Shown here: positions 32,082 to 42,026 of the stretch, one piece after another | Position numbering within the stretch: the first letter of the stretch is position 1 | Layout of the letters: every line of letters starts with the position of its first letter | NCBI GenBank assembly: GCA_018136815.1 | Contig: CM030934.1 | Span: 5,417,318 to 5,481,317, forward strand | Direction: 5' to 3' | Source: Isochrysis galbana | Lineage: Eukaryota > Haptophyta > Isochrysidales > Isochrysidaceae | DNA length: 64,000 bases | Position numbers and translations under genes: made by a program | The notes under the pieces: generated by a model | Database searches by the model: none | The model's input: the letters and a program-made list of their open reading frames with translations, nothing else | What the model was told of the DNA's origin: nothing

Positions 32082-32357
32082 TCCAACATCTTGGATTTAA
32101 CCCCGCATGCCCCATTCTCTGACTTCATGTTTCATGTCACTTGCTTGGTAATAGCCTCCACTTCATTCAACCTCAACTAGGCAACCAGGTGCTGGGTCAC
32201 GACGCAGGAATGTTACAGGTTTGGATGCCGCCGACTTAGGCGAAGAATTGTTGCTGGCCTATGTCTTTGACGCTTGAGCACATTTCAGCCTCGAAGGTAA
32301 GCTTGTACCTTTCTCGGGAATGGCAACGATTGGGAGAATCAGGGTTTCGCCTTTGGC

Positions 32358-32367
32358 GATGGGGGAG
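32358..32367 (+). promoter_or_regulatory. Polypurine tract of the LTR element
   Basis: GATGGGGGAG (one T in a purine run) directly precedes the 3' LTR, the position where plus-strand synthesis is primed. Confidence 0.6.
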
Positions 32368-32545
32368 CGTCAGAGTTTTATTGTTGTGTTAGTATAACCT
32401 TAGTGCTGCGGGACCGTAGCCCTTCGACGGCAACGGAGCCCCTACCCCGCGATGGGGGTGTGCGCGGTTGGCGCATGGCTCGTCCGGTGTATGTGGCTAG
32501 GAATGCTAGCTAACAAGATGTCATACGACGCTATAAGTTCTAACG
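32368..32545 (+). repeat. 3' LTR
   Basis: It is identical to 29155-29332 as far as can be read and is followed by GGGGG, which also precedes the 5' LTR. Confidence 0.9.
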
Positions 32546-33019
32546 GGGGGGATGGGGGTCGGAGTTTTCTTGTTTGGTCGAACTAGTAGTAGTATAAACT
32601 TAGTAAACCTCCGTCCTCCGTGCCTCCTCACTCCTCACTCTCACTCCTCAGGCCTAGAGCTCTAAGGTCGCGTTCCGTCGGGAGCAATTAGCTGGCCGCG
32701 ACAGGCCAGGGCAAGCGAATTAGGCATTAGGCGAGCCTGTGGGGGAGATAGAAGAGAATTGGTCAGCTTTCTGCCCCTTGCATGCCATAAGACATAAATA
32801 AGAAATAAGAAATAAGAAATAAGAAATAAGAAATAAGGCAAAGGCAAAGGCATGCGCATGCGGCATGCCATTATCCATTATGCCATGTGCCATGTGCCAA
32901 GAGCCAAGAGCCAAGAGCAAGAGCAAGAGCCAAGAGCCAAGAGGCGGTGGGTGGGGTGTGGGGTTCTCTGTTCTGTGTTCTCCTCCCCCACAGCAGGGGA
33001 GGAGTGGAGAGAAGGGCCC
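32546..33019. repeat. Intergenic with short tandem repeats and R1 fragment
   Basis: A heptamer array of AAATAAG type lies at about 32790-32838, followed by short AGGC/AAGAGCC-type repeats to about 32945. Bases 32980-33016 match the R1 retroposon family and continue at 34633 on the far side of an inserted element. Confidence 0.55.
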
Positions 33020-33952
33020 GGATGCCCCGTCAGGTCTCACGTCATCAGGTCTTGGCGACCTGATACCTGATATCAGGACCTGATATGAGGCTGATATCAG
33101 GTGGTCCACAACTAATATTATAATATTGTGATGAGCGATTCTAAGGTTAGGCACATCGTTTGAGGAAATGGACTACGTCTAGAAGCGGAGAGGGGGTTCG
33201 TGTGGAAGCGGAGGGGAGAGCCCCCCGCAAGCGACCCCCCACCCCTCCCCCCGCGGGAACCCCCCCCCCCCCCCCCGCGCGCGCCCCCGCCTCTGCCGCT
33301 CCGCCGGAGGCGCACCCGCCCCGCACCCCTCCCTCCCCCCAGCCCGCCACTGCTGCCGCCGTTCCCGCCCGCTCCGCCGCCAGCGCGTCCCCTGCTACCT
33401 CTGCTCGCCCCACCGCCGTCCCCTTCGCAGCCGCCCGCCTCGCTGGCTCACCCGCCTCACTGCCAGCCTCGCCGCTCGGCTCGCGCCTGTCCCAGCGCCA
33501 CCCCGCCTCCTCCACCTCAACACCAGTTGCCCTCCCCCCTGGCGGATAAAGGTACCTAGCTTTATAGGACGGGGGTCCTATAATGTAGGACGCACTTCAG
33601 TACTTCAGAAAGGGGGTATATTCGCCTACTTTTGAGCCCACCTTCGGGTTCCAGCCATATCATGATATTTGTGATGGGGCATGTTGCGGGTAAAGGGGGT
33701 CACTCCTTCCCTCTTGTACATTTTCCCCACCGTCTAGGTTTTCCCCGCGTGACTCCCCCCTTGCTGTCACGCTCCGACGCCCCCTCCTCGCGTCGCCATC
33801 TAGGCTCGTCTTCTTCCCCCCCCTGCGCGGAAGTCTCCCCCCCTCGCTCCCTTCCCCGTTTCCCCTCCCCGAGTGTTTCCCTTGTTCTCCCGGCTCCCGG
33901 CCTCCTTTCATCCCTCTCTTTTCCCGCGTTTCCCCTCTCCCGACGCGCGTAG

Positions 33953-34037
33953 CTCCCCGCAAGAACCGCATTCCGCGCTAGCTGCCGGCGCGCCCTCGCA
34001 GGCAATCTCCAAGAGTGAGATCAGCCTTGCTCTGACA
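33953..34037 (+). repeat. Dispersed repeat shared with 48828-48912
   Basis: These bases match 48828-48912 on the opposite strand with only a few substitutions. In one frame both read SPQEPxSALAAGAPSQAIS followed by EISLALT. It could be a captured coding fragment or a non-coding repeat. Confidence 0.6.
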
Positions 34038-34231
34038 ATCTACTGCTCAACGAGCGTTTTTCGTCCTACGAATGGATACCACGAGTGGAACGCAACCCCG
34101 GACCCCAGAGCCCGCGCCCCTTGCATGGCCTAGCAGGATGGCCCGTGCGGACCGACGGAGGCAAAAATTGCGGGGTGATTCGACGCCCAAATCGCCCCCC
34201 AGTCCTACAAACGACCAGCCGCTCTGGACCA

Positions 34232-34435
34232 GCCTCGCCGCCACCAGCCTCGCCGCCACCAGCCTCACCGCCACCAGCCTCGTTACCACCAGCCTCGTTA
34301 CCACCAGCCTCGTTACCACCAGCCTCGCCGCCACCAGCCTCGTTACCACCAGTCTCGCATCCACCAGCCTCGCCTCCAGCAGCCTCGCCGCCACCAGCCT
34401 CGCCGCCTCCAGCCTCGCCTCCACCCAGCCTCGCA
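34232..34435. repeat. 15-base minisatellite
   Basis: The unit CCACCAGCCTCGCCG and variants repeat about 13 times. Read on either strand it gives pentapeptide repeats (ATSLx forward, ARLVx reverse). Coding use is not supported. Confidence 0.8.
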
Positions 34436-34631
34436 GCCCATCATCCATCCTCACTGAGAGGCATGGCCGCTCGCTCGCGGTTCGCGTCGATGACTACCCG
34501 CCCGTTTACTGACGTGAATTTTATTTTATTCTAAAGTTAGTCGCAATAATATCAGCCTGCTATCAGGTTATCAGGTCTAGTAGGCCTGATAACCTGATAT
34601 CAGAACCTGATATCAGCCCGACGGGGCATCC

Positions 34632-35129
34632 AGGAGAGAAGGGAGGGGACTCGTGCCCCCCATGGGCGAATCAAGTAGAAGTAGCAAGTAGAAATTTAGT
34701 TAATTAATAATAATAAAGAACGAATTTCAACGTTCAACTATCGTTAAACGTTAAACGATAGGGTCATGGAGCGCGCCACGCTCCCCTCCTCTTCCCCCGC
34801 CCTCCCCGCCGCGCCGGCCGATCAGATCATGGCGGAAGCGCGGAAGCCACACAGCCCCGTGGGGCGGGCTGGGGCAGACCTGTTGCGTTGGGTGTTCCTA
34901 TGGCATACAAATGTAAAACGCCTCCTGAACTATCTTATAGTGTCCCCGGGGGTCTCGGCCCCCGCCCTTCGGCCTTTCTTCGTCCGCTGCCGCACTTTCG
35001 CGGTGTTTGACTGCCGCGCGGGGTGTCTTCCCGTTGATATACCGTAAATGGGCAGTTATCACACCTATTCTCGGGCCAGATCGTGTCGTTTTTTGTCGTT
35101 CTTTTCCCGTCGTTCTCTTCGTTCTCCTA
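34632..35129. other. Repeat-derived intergenic sequence; ATGGAGCGCGC module at 34766
   Basis: Bases 34633-34675 are the right part of an interrupted R1 copy. At 34738-34761 an 8-base-stem hairpin lies directly upstream of an ATG (34766) starting MERATLPSSSPALP. Similar ATGGAGCGCGC starts occur at 49936 and 61796. The frame is probably the truncated start of a transposable-element protein. Confidence 0.45.
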
Positions 35130-35515
35130 CGGGCGTGTGCTGCATGGCGCGCGCCGGGGGCCCCCAGAGGGCCGGCCAAGGCAGCTCAGGGGGCAGTGGA
35201 GGCTGGGGCAGTGCCCCTGGCCTCTCCTGCCTCTCCCTCGCTCGCCTCGCTGGCCCTGGGTTCCCTCCAGGCGGCCTCGGTGGTCTGTGGCTCAGTGGTG
35301 CCGAGGGGGGGGGTAGTACGAGCGAGGGCCAGTGCAGTCGAGTGCGTGCGGCGCGCGGCGCGCGCTCGGCTAAGATCTGGGCCAGAGTGGTGTCAGCTCA
35401 GTCCCTGCCAGCAGGCAAGGGCTGAGGTTGGTTGTGCAGGCCCACCCCGGGGGTGTCTGCGATGGAGAGAGGGGGGCGCGAGGCCCCCATTGGTCTCCTA
35501 CTTATAAAAGTAGTT
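35130..35515. mobile_element. R1-family retroposon copy
   Basis: The block GGCAGCTCAGGGGGCAGTGGAGGCTGGGG and the end GGCCCCCATTGG...CTTATAAAAGTAG match 9950-10305. The left boundary and target duplication are not clear. Confidence 0.6.
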
Positions 35516-36140
35516 GCGATGTCGGTGGTAAGGTATGGAAACCTAGACTGTCGTAGGTGTTAGCCCGGAATCTTCAGTTTTTTAAAACAAAGAACAAAGT
35601 ATATGCCATACGCGCTCAGGCTGGGCCCACACTCCTGCCACAGTCGCGTATGCGCCATTCCTCAAGCGATACAATTGCAGCCCGCACAATAGAAGTTCAA
35701 ACCGAGACAACATCTCCAAGCGGGCATAGCAAAGGTGCAAGTCAGTGTGGCGCCCTCCCCCTATGCTCCGCATCCGAGGTTGTTCGAAACAATGTGCCTC
35801 TAGCCCAATAAATGCCGGTACCAATCACTCCTTTTCATGACCTCGGGAGCAAACTGTCACATAGCCGCTCCGCAAGGATATCAAACACATAGGACTGATT
35901 GCATCCAGCATGCAATTCCACCCAATTTCTTTCCAATGTCCATCCGAGAGGCACATCGGGAGAGCAAGATTCGGCCAGTTCACCCGACTTCCCATGCCTG
36001 CAGTGATCGGCTTACTGACGCGTGCGCAAAGTTTTAGCAAGTAGACCATGATGAACAAAGCCCCCGCGGCAAGTTAGACGAAGTTCTTTGTTTTTGTTTG
36101 GTGTTCCCATCTAGTGCTGTGGCAGATATCGCAAGCTTTC
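35516..36140. other. Intergenic, 3' flank of ZEP
   Basis: No gene or clear repeat is seen between the R1 copy and the ZEP stop codon. Confidence 0.35.
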
Positions 36141-38817
36141 TTAAAGCATTGTACCGATCTCCTCGAAGAACGAGGTGATAGCCTGCGTTTGCTCTGCGAA
36201 ACCTACGCTCAAGCCCTCCAGAAGCTCGCCACCGAGCACGGCATCGACAAGCAGGCCACCCGAAAGCACCTGAGGCAAGAGGGCCGCTCGGCGGGTGAGC
36301 TATTCGTACACCTCGAAATTTGTCGTCCGAGTCGACCCGATGGGGAAAGATGCCCGTCCTCCATTAGTTTTGCAAGCGGAAGAGGTATAAGCAACGCACC
36401 GCCGGAGCGAGGAGGAAGAAGTCGCGGATGGGCTCAAGGTTGAGAGGCTCGTTACGCCAGCCAGAGTAGAGGAAATTGAACTGCGAGGGGATGCATCGGG
36501 TCGACTCACGAGAGGTGGGGGATTGGATGCTCAAAGAGAGAACAATGGCACCACCACCTTCAGAACGCAATGCGATGAACGCATGCGAGAAACCAACCAA
36601 GAAGTCGTTCCCACGATTGCGAGCGGTGGTGGCTGTGTATACTTTCTCTCATTCCATTGGAAAACTCGGGCACCGTTACACACCTGGACTGAGAAGAAGA
36701 TGGGGAGAATGGGCTGAAGCATGCGCGTGATGATGCCAGCATAGTTGAGGTTCTCAGCGCGGATACCACCAGGCACGCTGGCGTCAAATTGCAGCTTGGC
36801 CGGAGTGTCGAAACCCTGCGAGAGAAGAGCGATCCAATGGTAGTATGTGCGTGAGACAGACCGCAATTCATGATGGGCATCGACGAAATGGCAAACGGAT
36901 GGCGGTCAATCGGGCGAGGGAACAGCGAGGGGACGAGACATCTTGAGCACCTGGATGATGATGTCGGACGCGAGTCGCGACAGGCCCTGCACAGCTGCTG
37001 AGCGCGCATTGCGCCGTCCGCGGTACTTGACGAGGGCGCCAGCCACCTGCAGTTCCGGTACGAGAGCGTGAGGTGAGGACGGCTACCGACAGGACGCACA
37101 GTGGAGTCAATGTGAGGTCCAAAGCCACGAACTAGGGTGAGGCGCTTCTGAGCTAAGCGTAGCAGTGGGGCGCACCTCCGATCGACTTTGAAGAGTCTTG
37201 AGCTCCTCGCCTAGCACGCATGCATCTTCGATCGCCTGGCAGCCGCCCTGCCCGAGGTTGGGCATCATCGCATGCACCTAATGGGCAGAAAGGAAGAGGG
37301 TCTTGAGGGCGTGCTTGGGGGGGCACGATAATGGAGTCAGCGCGTGTGCAGTGCAGCAGTGCCACAAGGCAATGTCACAGAAGCTACGCTGCGAGAACGC
37401 CCACCGCGTCTCCGAGCAGAGTCGCCTTGCCATCGCCCCATGTTTTCATGACGGATGGAGGACGGTCGTAAAGGTCACGCTGCTCGATCTCGTGCTCCTA
37501 CACAGCAGCCAATGGTGAGGCGACGAGCGTGAGCATCCACTTGGCGCAGCGAATCATTTGAAATAAACGGCTAGCCGCAGAGGTTGAGAGGTAGCGGGCC
37601 CCAACCACGACCTCGCCCCTCTTTGCTGGGTCCGACAAACTAGGCAGCAACAAAGGCAAGTGCACCTGGGTCGCCTTCAGGATATTGTGGATGTCATTCG
37701 ACCACCCCTCGAAGAGATCCTGCAGGTACTTCGAGGAGCCGTCCGGCTTCGGTTCGGAAGCTTCGGAGCCAGCCTCGCGCGCGAGAAACGCATACCTACA
37801 GTTTGACGAGAAATGGGCGAGGGGGGGGGTAGAGAGGAACGAGGGGCAGAGGCAAAGGTGAGCATGCTGTGTTGGTGGGTGCAGTCGGCAGCACGCTGCG
37901 TGGCTGACGAGTGGGCAGTGTGGCTGGCGAGTGGGCACACACCACTGGTAGCGCCCCTTGCCAATATCAGTGATAACAAAGTATTGCTGTGGGCCGATGT
38001 ACACGGTGTAGCCCGAGGCGGGATCCTGTCCGCAGTATGCGAGCTCGCCAGCGAAGACCGTGTAGCCGGAGTAGGTGACGCCTGAGCCGTCGCCGCGCGC
38101 CGGCTCATCGCGCATGCTCGCACGCACGGCAGACCAGATGCCGTCGGCTCCGACAAGCACGTCACCATGGATCTTCTCACCATTCTCGAGCGTGACCGTC
38201 ACACCGTTGCCCTCGTGCACGTACGACTCGATCGCGGCGCCGTTGCGCACATTCTCTTTAGTGCGCTCGAGAAGGATCTGCTGCAAGTCAGGGCGATCGA
38301 CCACGCATGTGAACGGCAATCCGCGCACCTCGGCGGGGGTCTTGAGGTCGAAGCGTGCATACCACTCGTCGCGCACACCATCCTTGATCCCATTCGTCCG
38401 GTTTCCTGTCCACGTCGCACAGCCCTCGATCTCTGAGTAGAGCTGGCTGTCAATGGCCTGGAACTGTCGCAGCGCGTTGGACGCGAGCTGGATGGGCCCT
38501 CCAAAGCGTTTGAACTCCGTGGTGCGCTCGAGGACGGTGTATGTGAGAGGCGCTCCCTGCTCTGCCGCGAAGTGCAGGTAGTTTGCGAGCGCGAGCCCGC
38601 CCACGCCAGCTCCAGCAATGAGGACGTGGAGAGGAGCCTCCGGGGAGATGGCATTGGGGCTGGCCGAGGCGGGGGAGAGCTTGGCGGCGGGCGGAGCGGC
38701 GGCAGCGCGAAGGAGGGAAGTGCGGCTGGGTACTGGTGTGATTGGACGACCGAGAGATAGCGTCTCGCATCCGCAAGAGAGGGCGAGCAGCAGGGGCAGC
38801 GAGAGGGAGGGGCGCAT
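36141..38817 (-). CDS. ZEP: Zeaxanthin epoxidase, eight exons
   Basis: Exons 37943-38817, 37666-37795, 37405-37497, 37176-37277, 36951-37046, 36684-36815, 36400-36480 and 36141-36269 join in phase to 545 residues; introns are GT-AG, 107-170 bases. The enzyme is an FAD monooxygenase that epoxidises zeaxanthin to antheraxanthin and violaxanthin in the plastid, opposing the de-epoxidase of the photoprotective cycle. Motifs in order are GAGVGG at 69-74 (FAD), GGPIQLASNALRQ, FDLKTPAEVRGLPFTCVVDRP, DVLVGADGIWSAVR, RDLYDRPPSVMKTWGDGKATL and [21 protein letters not shown] at 364-384. The N-terminus MRPSLSLPLLLALSCG looks like an ER signal peptide followed by a transit-type stretch, as in algae with complex plastids. 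The FHA domain of plant ZEP is absent, as in many algal forms. GA-rich DNA (minus strand) lies just upstream. Confidence 0.94.
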
Positions 38818-39780
38818 CTCTGCTCTCTCCTCTCTGCTGTCTCTTATTTTTGCTCTCCTACCTTTCCCACGAGTAGGAAGGAGTACCTCTCAATTTCTCT
38901 TCTTTCCTTTGTGTTCTCAGACTCCATCCCCTCTCCTTCATCCTCTCTCCCCTCTCCTCTCTCCTAGAGTACTCTCTTTTTCTCTCTCATCTCTCTTCTG
39001 CTTCATAGCAGAAGAGTGAGAGGCAGAAGTATTGAGAGGAGAGCAAGTAAGGGAGCATCCTCCAGAGAAGAACAGAGATTCCGCAGAAGGGACGGCGGAA
39101 AGAATGTGAACGAGGGAACTTTAAAGATACTTTGTTCCTCTCCTTGTTCATTACCTCGACCACACCGACCTCCGTCGCTCTCTCATCTCTCGCTCTCTTC
39201 TCTCTCTGTCTCTCCTCACCTCCACACATCCTTTCCCCCCCCAAAACAAACGGAGACTTCTCCTCTCTGAGGGAAAGAAACGGCTTCTCAAAACCCTGGT
39301 GAAGAAAAGCCGATCTTTCCACTTTCCCACCTACTCCCTGCGCACGAGAGCTATGAAGCATGAAGAGGGGGGGTGGGGGGGGGGGGGGGGGGTTAAAGAA
39401 GAAGAAGATGGGGGGGGGGGAAGAAGATGCCCCCCCCCCGCCCCCCGCCCCCCCCCCCCCCCCTTCCACCTCTCTCTCTCGTCTACTCTCTCGTCCCGTG
39501 TGCCACAGACAAATAGTTCGAGAGGAGAGAGCCGCACAGTCCCCTTGGATTCTCTTCCCCTCCAACAGTGCGAATGGTTTCCTCCAGGACGAGGCCGTCT
39601 CTCCTCTTCTAGATCCTTCCCCCAATCTCTCGCGGCTTCTCCAATCTTCTCCACTCTTCAGGAAAGTCACGGTACGTTCCACCCGTCGCGTGCCACTCGA
39701 CCACCCGAACATTGTGTGGCATGAGGTTCTACTCGTCACCCTCACCCAGTAAAGAAAGGTGAAAGCATGCCGGGGGGGGG
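38818..39780. repeat. Low-complexity upstream region with G and C homopolymers
   Basis: CT-rich sequence at 38820-39000 is GA-rich in the ZEP direction and is probably its promoter and 5' UTR. At about 39366-39465 long G runs are followed by long C runs, an imperfect inverted pair able to fold or to stall polymerases. Open frames across it are compositional artefacts. Confidence 0.6.
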
Positions 39781-40255
39781 CTCAGCGCACGCCGCTCTGG
39801 CCTGCGCTGCCAAAGGTAAGAAGGTTAAACACTATTTTAACTTCTAAGGCTGTAAAAATGAAACGGTCAGGATTGAGGAAATATGCACCAAAGTGAAGCG
39901 GTAGAAACCCCGGAACACACCCATCTAGCACATATTTGATCCCCTTTGGGCCCCAAACCCTCTCGGGAACTATAAGAAAATTATGCAACTGGCAACTGGG
40001 AATATGGGGCCCTGCACTGAGCACTGAGCCGCTGGCCGCTGGCCAATGCTGCACGCAGACGCAGGTGAAGGCGAAGGCGCGAATGAAGATGTTCCCGTAG
40101 CCGTAGGCCATGCAGAGACCCTGACAGAGCCTGGGGGTGGGCGTGCGGGTGCGGGGCATCAAAGCGCCTCATAATAATCATAATAAAATAATTAATAATA
40201 ATAATCATATAACTGAGCATTAGTATTAGTACTTGGTATCACTACTAGGTACTAG
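39781..40255. other. Intergenic, nothing definite
   Basis: No gene is supported. An AT-rich AATAAT-type run lies at about 40168-40210, followed by a TTAGTA-rich stretch. Confidence 0.3.
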
Positions 40256-40345
40256 GGCGGTCAAATAGGGGCTTTTTAACTATTTGTAAGGGTTGGGCTG
40301 CGTTTTTTGACCGTGGCGCGATGCCCAAAAAAAAGCTCCGGGGGA
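40256..40345 (+). mobile_element. Small inverted-repeat element (MITE-like)
   Basis: GGGCGGTCAAATAGGGGC, then GTAAGGGTTGGGCTGC, then TTTTTTGACCGTGG and GCGCGATGCCCAA match the element at 24160-24300. The inner CGGTCAAA/TTTGACCG pair is conserved. Confidence 0.55.
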
Positions 40346-40745
40346 GTGACGGATCCGAGGTTACCACTGCCTCGGATGGGAACGGACCGAACGGAGGGAA
40401 CGGAAGGGAAGCGGCGAGAGGCGCGGCGGAAGTTGGGGAGTGGCCAATGACGGGCTGGACCACCTCCTCAGCAGAGAAAGGCGGGAGGACGGGCTTGGGC
40501 GAGGGCGAGCGCGACGACGGAGCGGACATGGCTGGGCGGATCGGGATGGATAGGCTGGGGCTGAGGGATTGGAGAGGTTTGGTATTGAGGTAGTGTTGAG
40601 AACGAGGGACGAGAACGGGAACGAGAACGAGAACGAGAGCGACGAACGAAGAACGACAGACGACAGACGGCTAGGGGCCGATGGACCGACGAGATGTCCT
40701 ACACTCACGTCAACACTCTCCACACTAACGTATCCCTATCACGGA
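40346..40745 (-). mobile_element. 5' fragment of a transposable element (MSAPSS type), reverse
   Basis: On the minus strand a leader from about 40740 (GGATACGTTAGTGTGG) leads to an ATG at 40529 encoding MSAPSSRSPSPKPVLPPF and about 94 residues to 40245. Leader and start match 15345-15620. The open frame runs into the MITE-like element, so the protein is cut short. Confidence 0.6.
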
Positions 40746-40849
40746 ACGCACAGGAACCCGCTGGCAGATCGAACAAGGAAGAGAATGCCGACAAGAGAGC
40801 GACGGGGCGACGGACGATCCGACGGGGCGACAGTTACGCACAGGAATAA

Positions 40850-41531
40850 GGAGACCCCCACTCCCCCGGCCCTTCTCCCCCCGCCATAAGGCGGCTCCCC
40901 CTGTGCACTACTAGGGGGATAGGGGTGAAGGGCTTAGATATGGTCCGGTGGCCCGCGCCCCCCCCCGGTGATCATTCCCCCCCTTCCTCCTGTGTCTCCG
41001 AGTGGGCGGCCTACTCTGTCCCGACTTATCCTGTAAACAGGTGCGGGACTTACATATTTTCCGGTGAGCGGAGCTCTCGCTCCGCCCACCCCCTTCTCCG
41101 CGCTCTCTCTCCCCTCTCCTGCGGCACGCGCGATGGCGCGCCTGCGGCAGGCCTGCAGCTTCCCTCTGGCGGCCCCTGGAGGCTCCTGGAGGCCAGCTCA
41201 GGGGGCAGAGGAGGCTGGGGCTGGGCCCTGGCCTCCCCTGCCTCTCTCTCCCTCGCTGGCGCTCCTGGGCCTCTGGGGCCCCCACGCTGCACCTGTCTGC
41301 CTGTCGACCAGGGGGGGAAGGGGGGTTGGAGCGATGGGCTGGCCACGGCAGGCCAGGACGCGCGAGGCAGGCGTGCCTGCCAGGGAGAGAGTGGGTCAGC
41401 AGGGCAGTGGCCTCCTGGCAAGCCATCGGGCGTGCCAGGAGGATGAGTGGTTCCTCCCCCATGGCAGGGGAGGAGTGGAGAGAGGGGGGGGCTCGTGCCC
41501 CCCCATGGGGCAACCAAGTATAAACTTAGTT
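40850..41531 (-). mobile_element. R1-family retroposon copy, reverse orientation
   Basis: Read on the minus strand it begins AACTAAGTTTATACTTGG and follows 49043-49720 closely, including the AGTCCCG/CGGGACT hairpin. The far end is lost or diverged near 40850 where it meets another element. No target duplication is seen. Confidence 0.8.
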
Positions 41532-42026
41532 CAACGAGTTGGGGAGCAGGAAGGGGAGTGGGGCATGGGCGATATCCAGCGGAGGTCCTAGGGTGAGGAA
41601 TACGACTAGTAGCGTAGTAGGCACCTTCAAGAATTTTTTTTTAGCCGTAGTCCGGAGTGTGTGGTGCTTAAGCAAATGGCTGTGCTGACTGCGCCCTACA
41701 AATTCGTTCGCTAGAGTCTACTAGAGTCCGTCCGTCCGGATCGGCGCTGTTACAACAAACTCGCCCGTTGCATCCCAATGGTGGCCGCGCCGAGTTGCGA
41801 GCACAACTCGCCGCCCGTCCCATTTCCAGGCCGCTTGAGCGATGTCATATTACTCCGTCCCGCCCGCACCTCGCGAACGCACATACTATGTGCGCATCGT
41901 GCAATGATGCGCCCTCAAAGCTCGGCCAGCCGTCATATTTTGGGGGCGCGACCCTTGTGCAAGCAATGTGCCGTGGCGCCGAAAATGGGTCCAACCATAG
42001 TGGCCAAACTTGTCGAGTAGGCGACT
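41532..42026. other. Intergenic; repeat end near 41560-41640
   Basis: GGGCATGGGCGATATC and CACCTTCAAGAATTTTTTTTT resemble the ends at 20275-20400 and 25480-25640. Nothing else is supported. Confidence 0.35.

Larger units (their letters stand above)
29155..32545 (+). mobile_element. Non-autonomous Ty1/copia-type LTR retrotransposon
   Basis: Two 178-base direct repeats (29155-29332 and 32368-32545) that look identical base for base flank a primer-binding-like TGG start (29333), a Gag/RNase H open frame and a polypurine tract before the right repeat. GGGGG lies on both outer sides and fits a 5-base target duplication. Internal length is about 3.0 kb, shorter than a complete copia element, because protease, integrase and reverse transcriptase are missing. 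The identical LTRs argue for a recent insertion, so enzymes from a full-length relative must have moved it. LTR tips read CGTCAGA...TCTAACG instead of the usual TG...CA. Confidence 0.9.
33020..34631. mobile_element. Terminal-inverted-repeat element, Mutator-like
   Basis: GGATGCCCCGTC (33020-33031) is matched inverted by GACGGGGCATCC (34620-34631). Within each end, copies of CTGATATCAGG continue for about 80 bases (33055-33105 and 34560-34618). GGAGAGAAGGG occurs on both sides (33006-33016 and 34633-34643) and fits an 11-base target duplication. Long ends with subterminal repeats and a duplication of this size suggest Mutator-like. The interior is Pro/Ala-coding-like GC-rich sequence and a 15-base minisatellite; no transposase is seen. 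It interrupts an R1 copy. Confidence 0.65.

Noticed and set aside
34047-34454. Pentapeptide-repeat protein gene
   Set aside because: The frame is made by a 15-base minisatellite and lacks Asp/Asn at the usual position; both strands are open.
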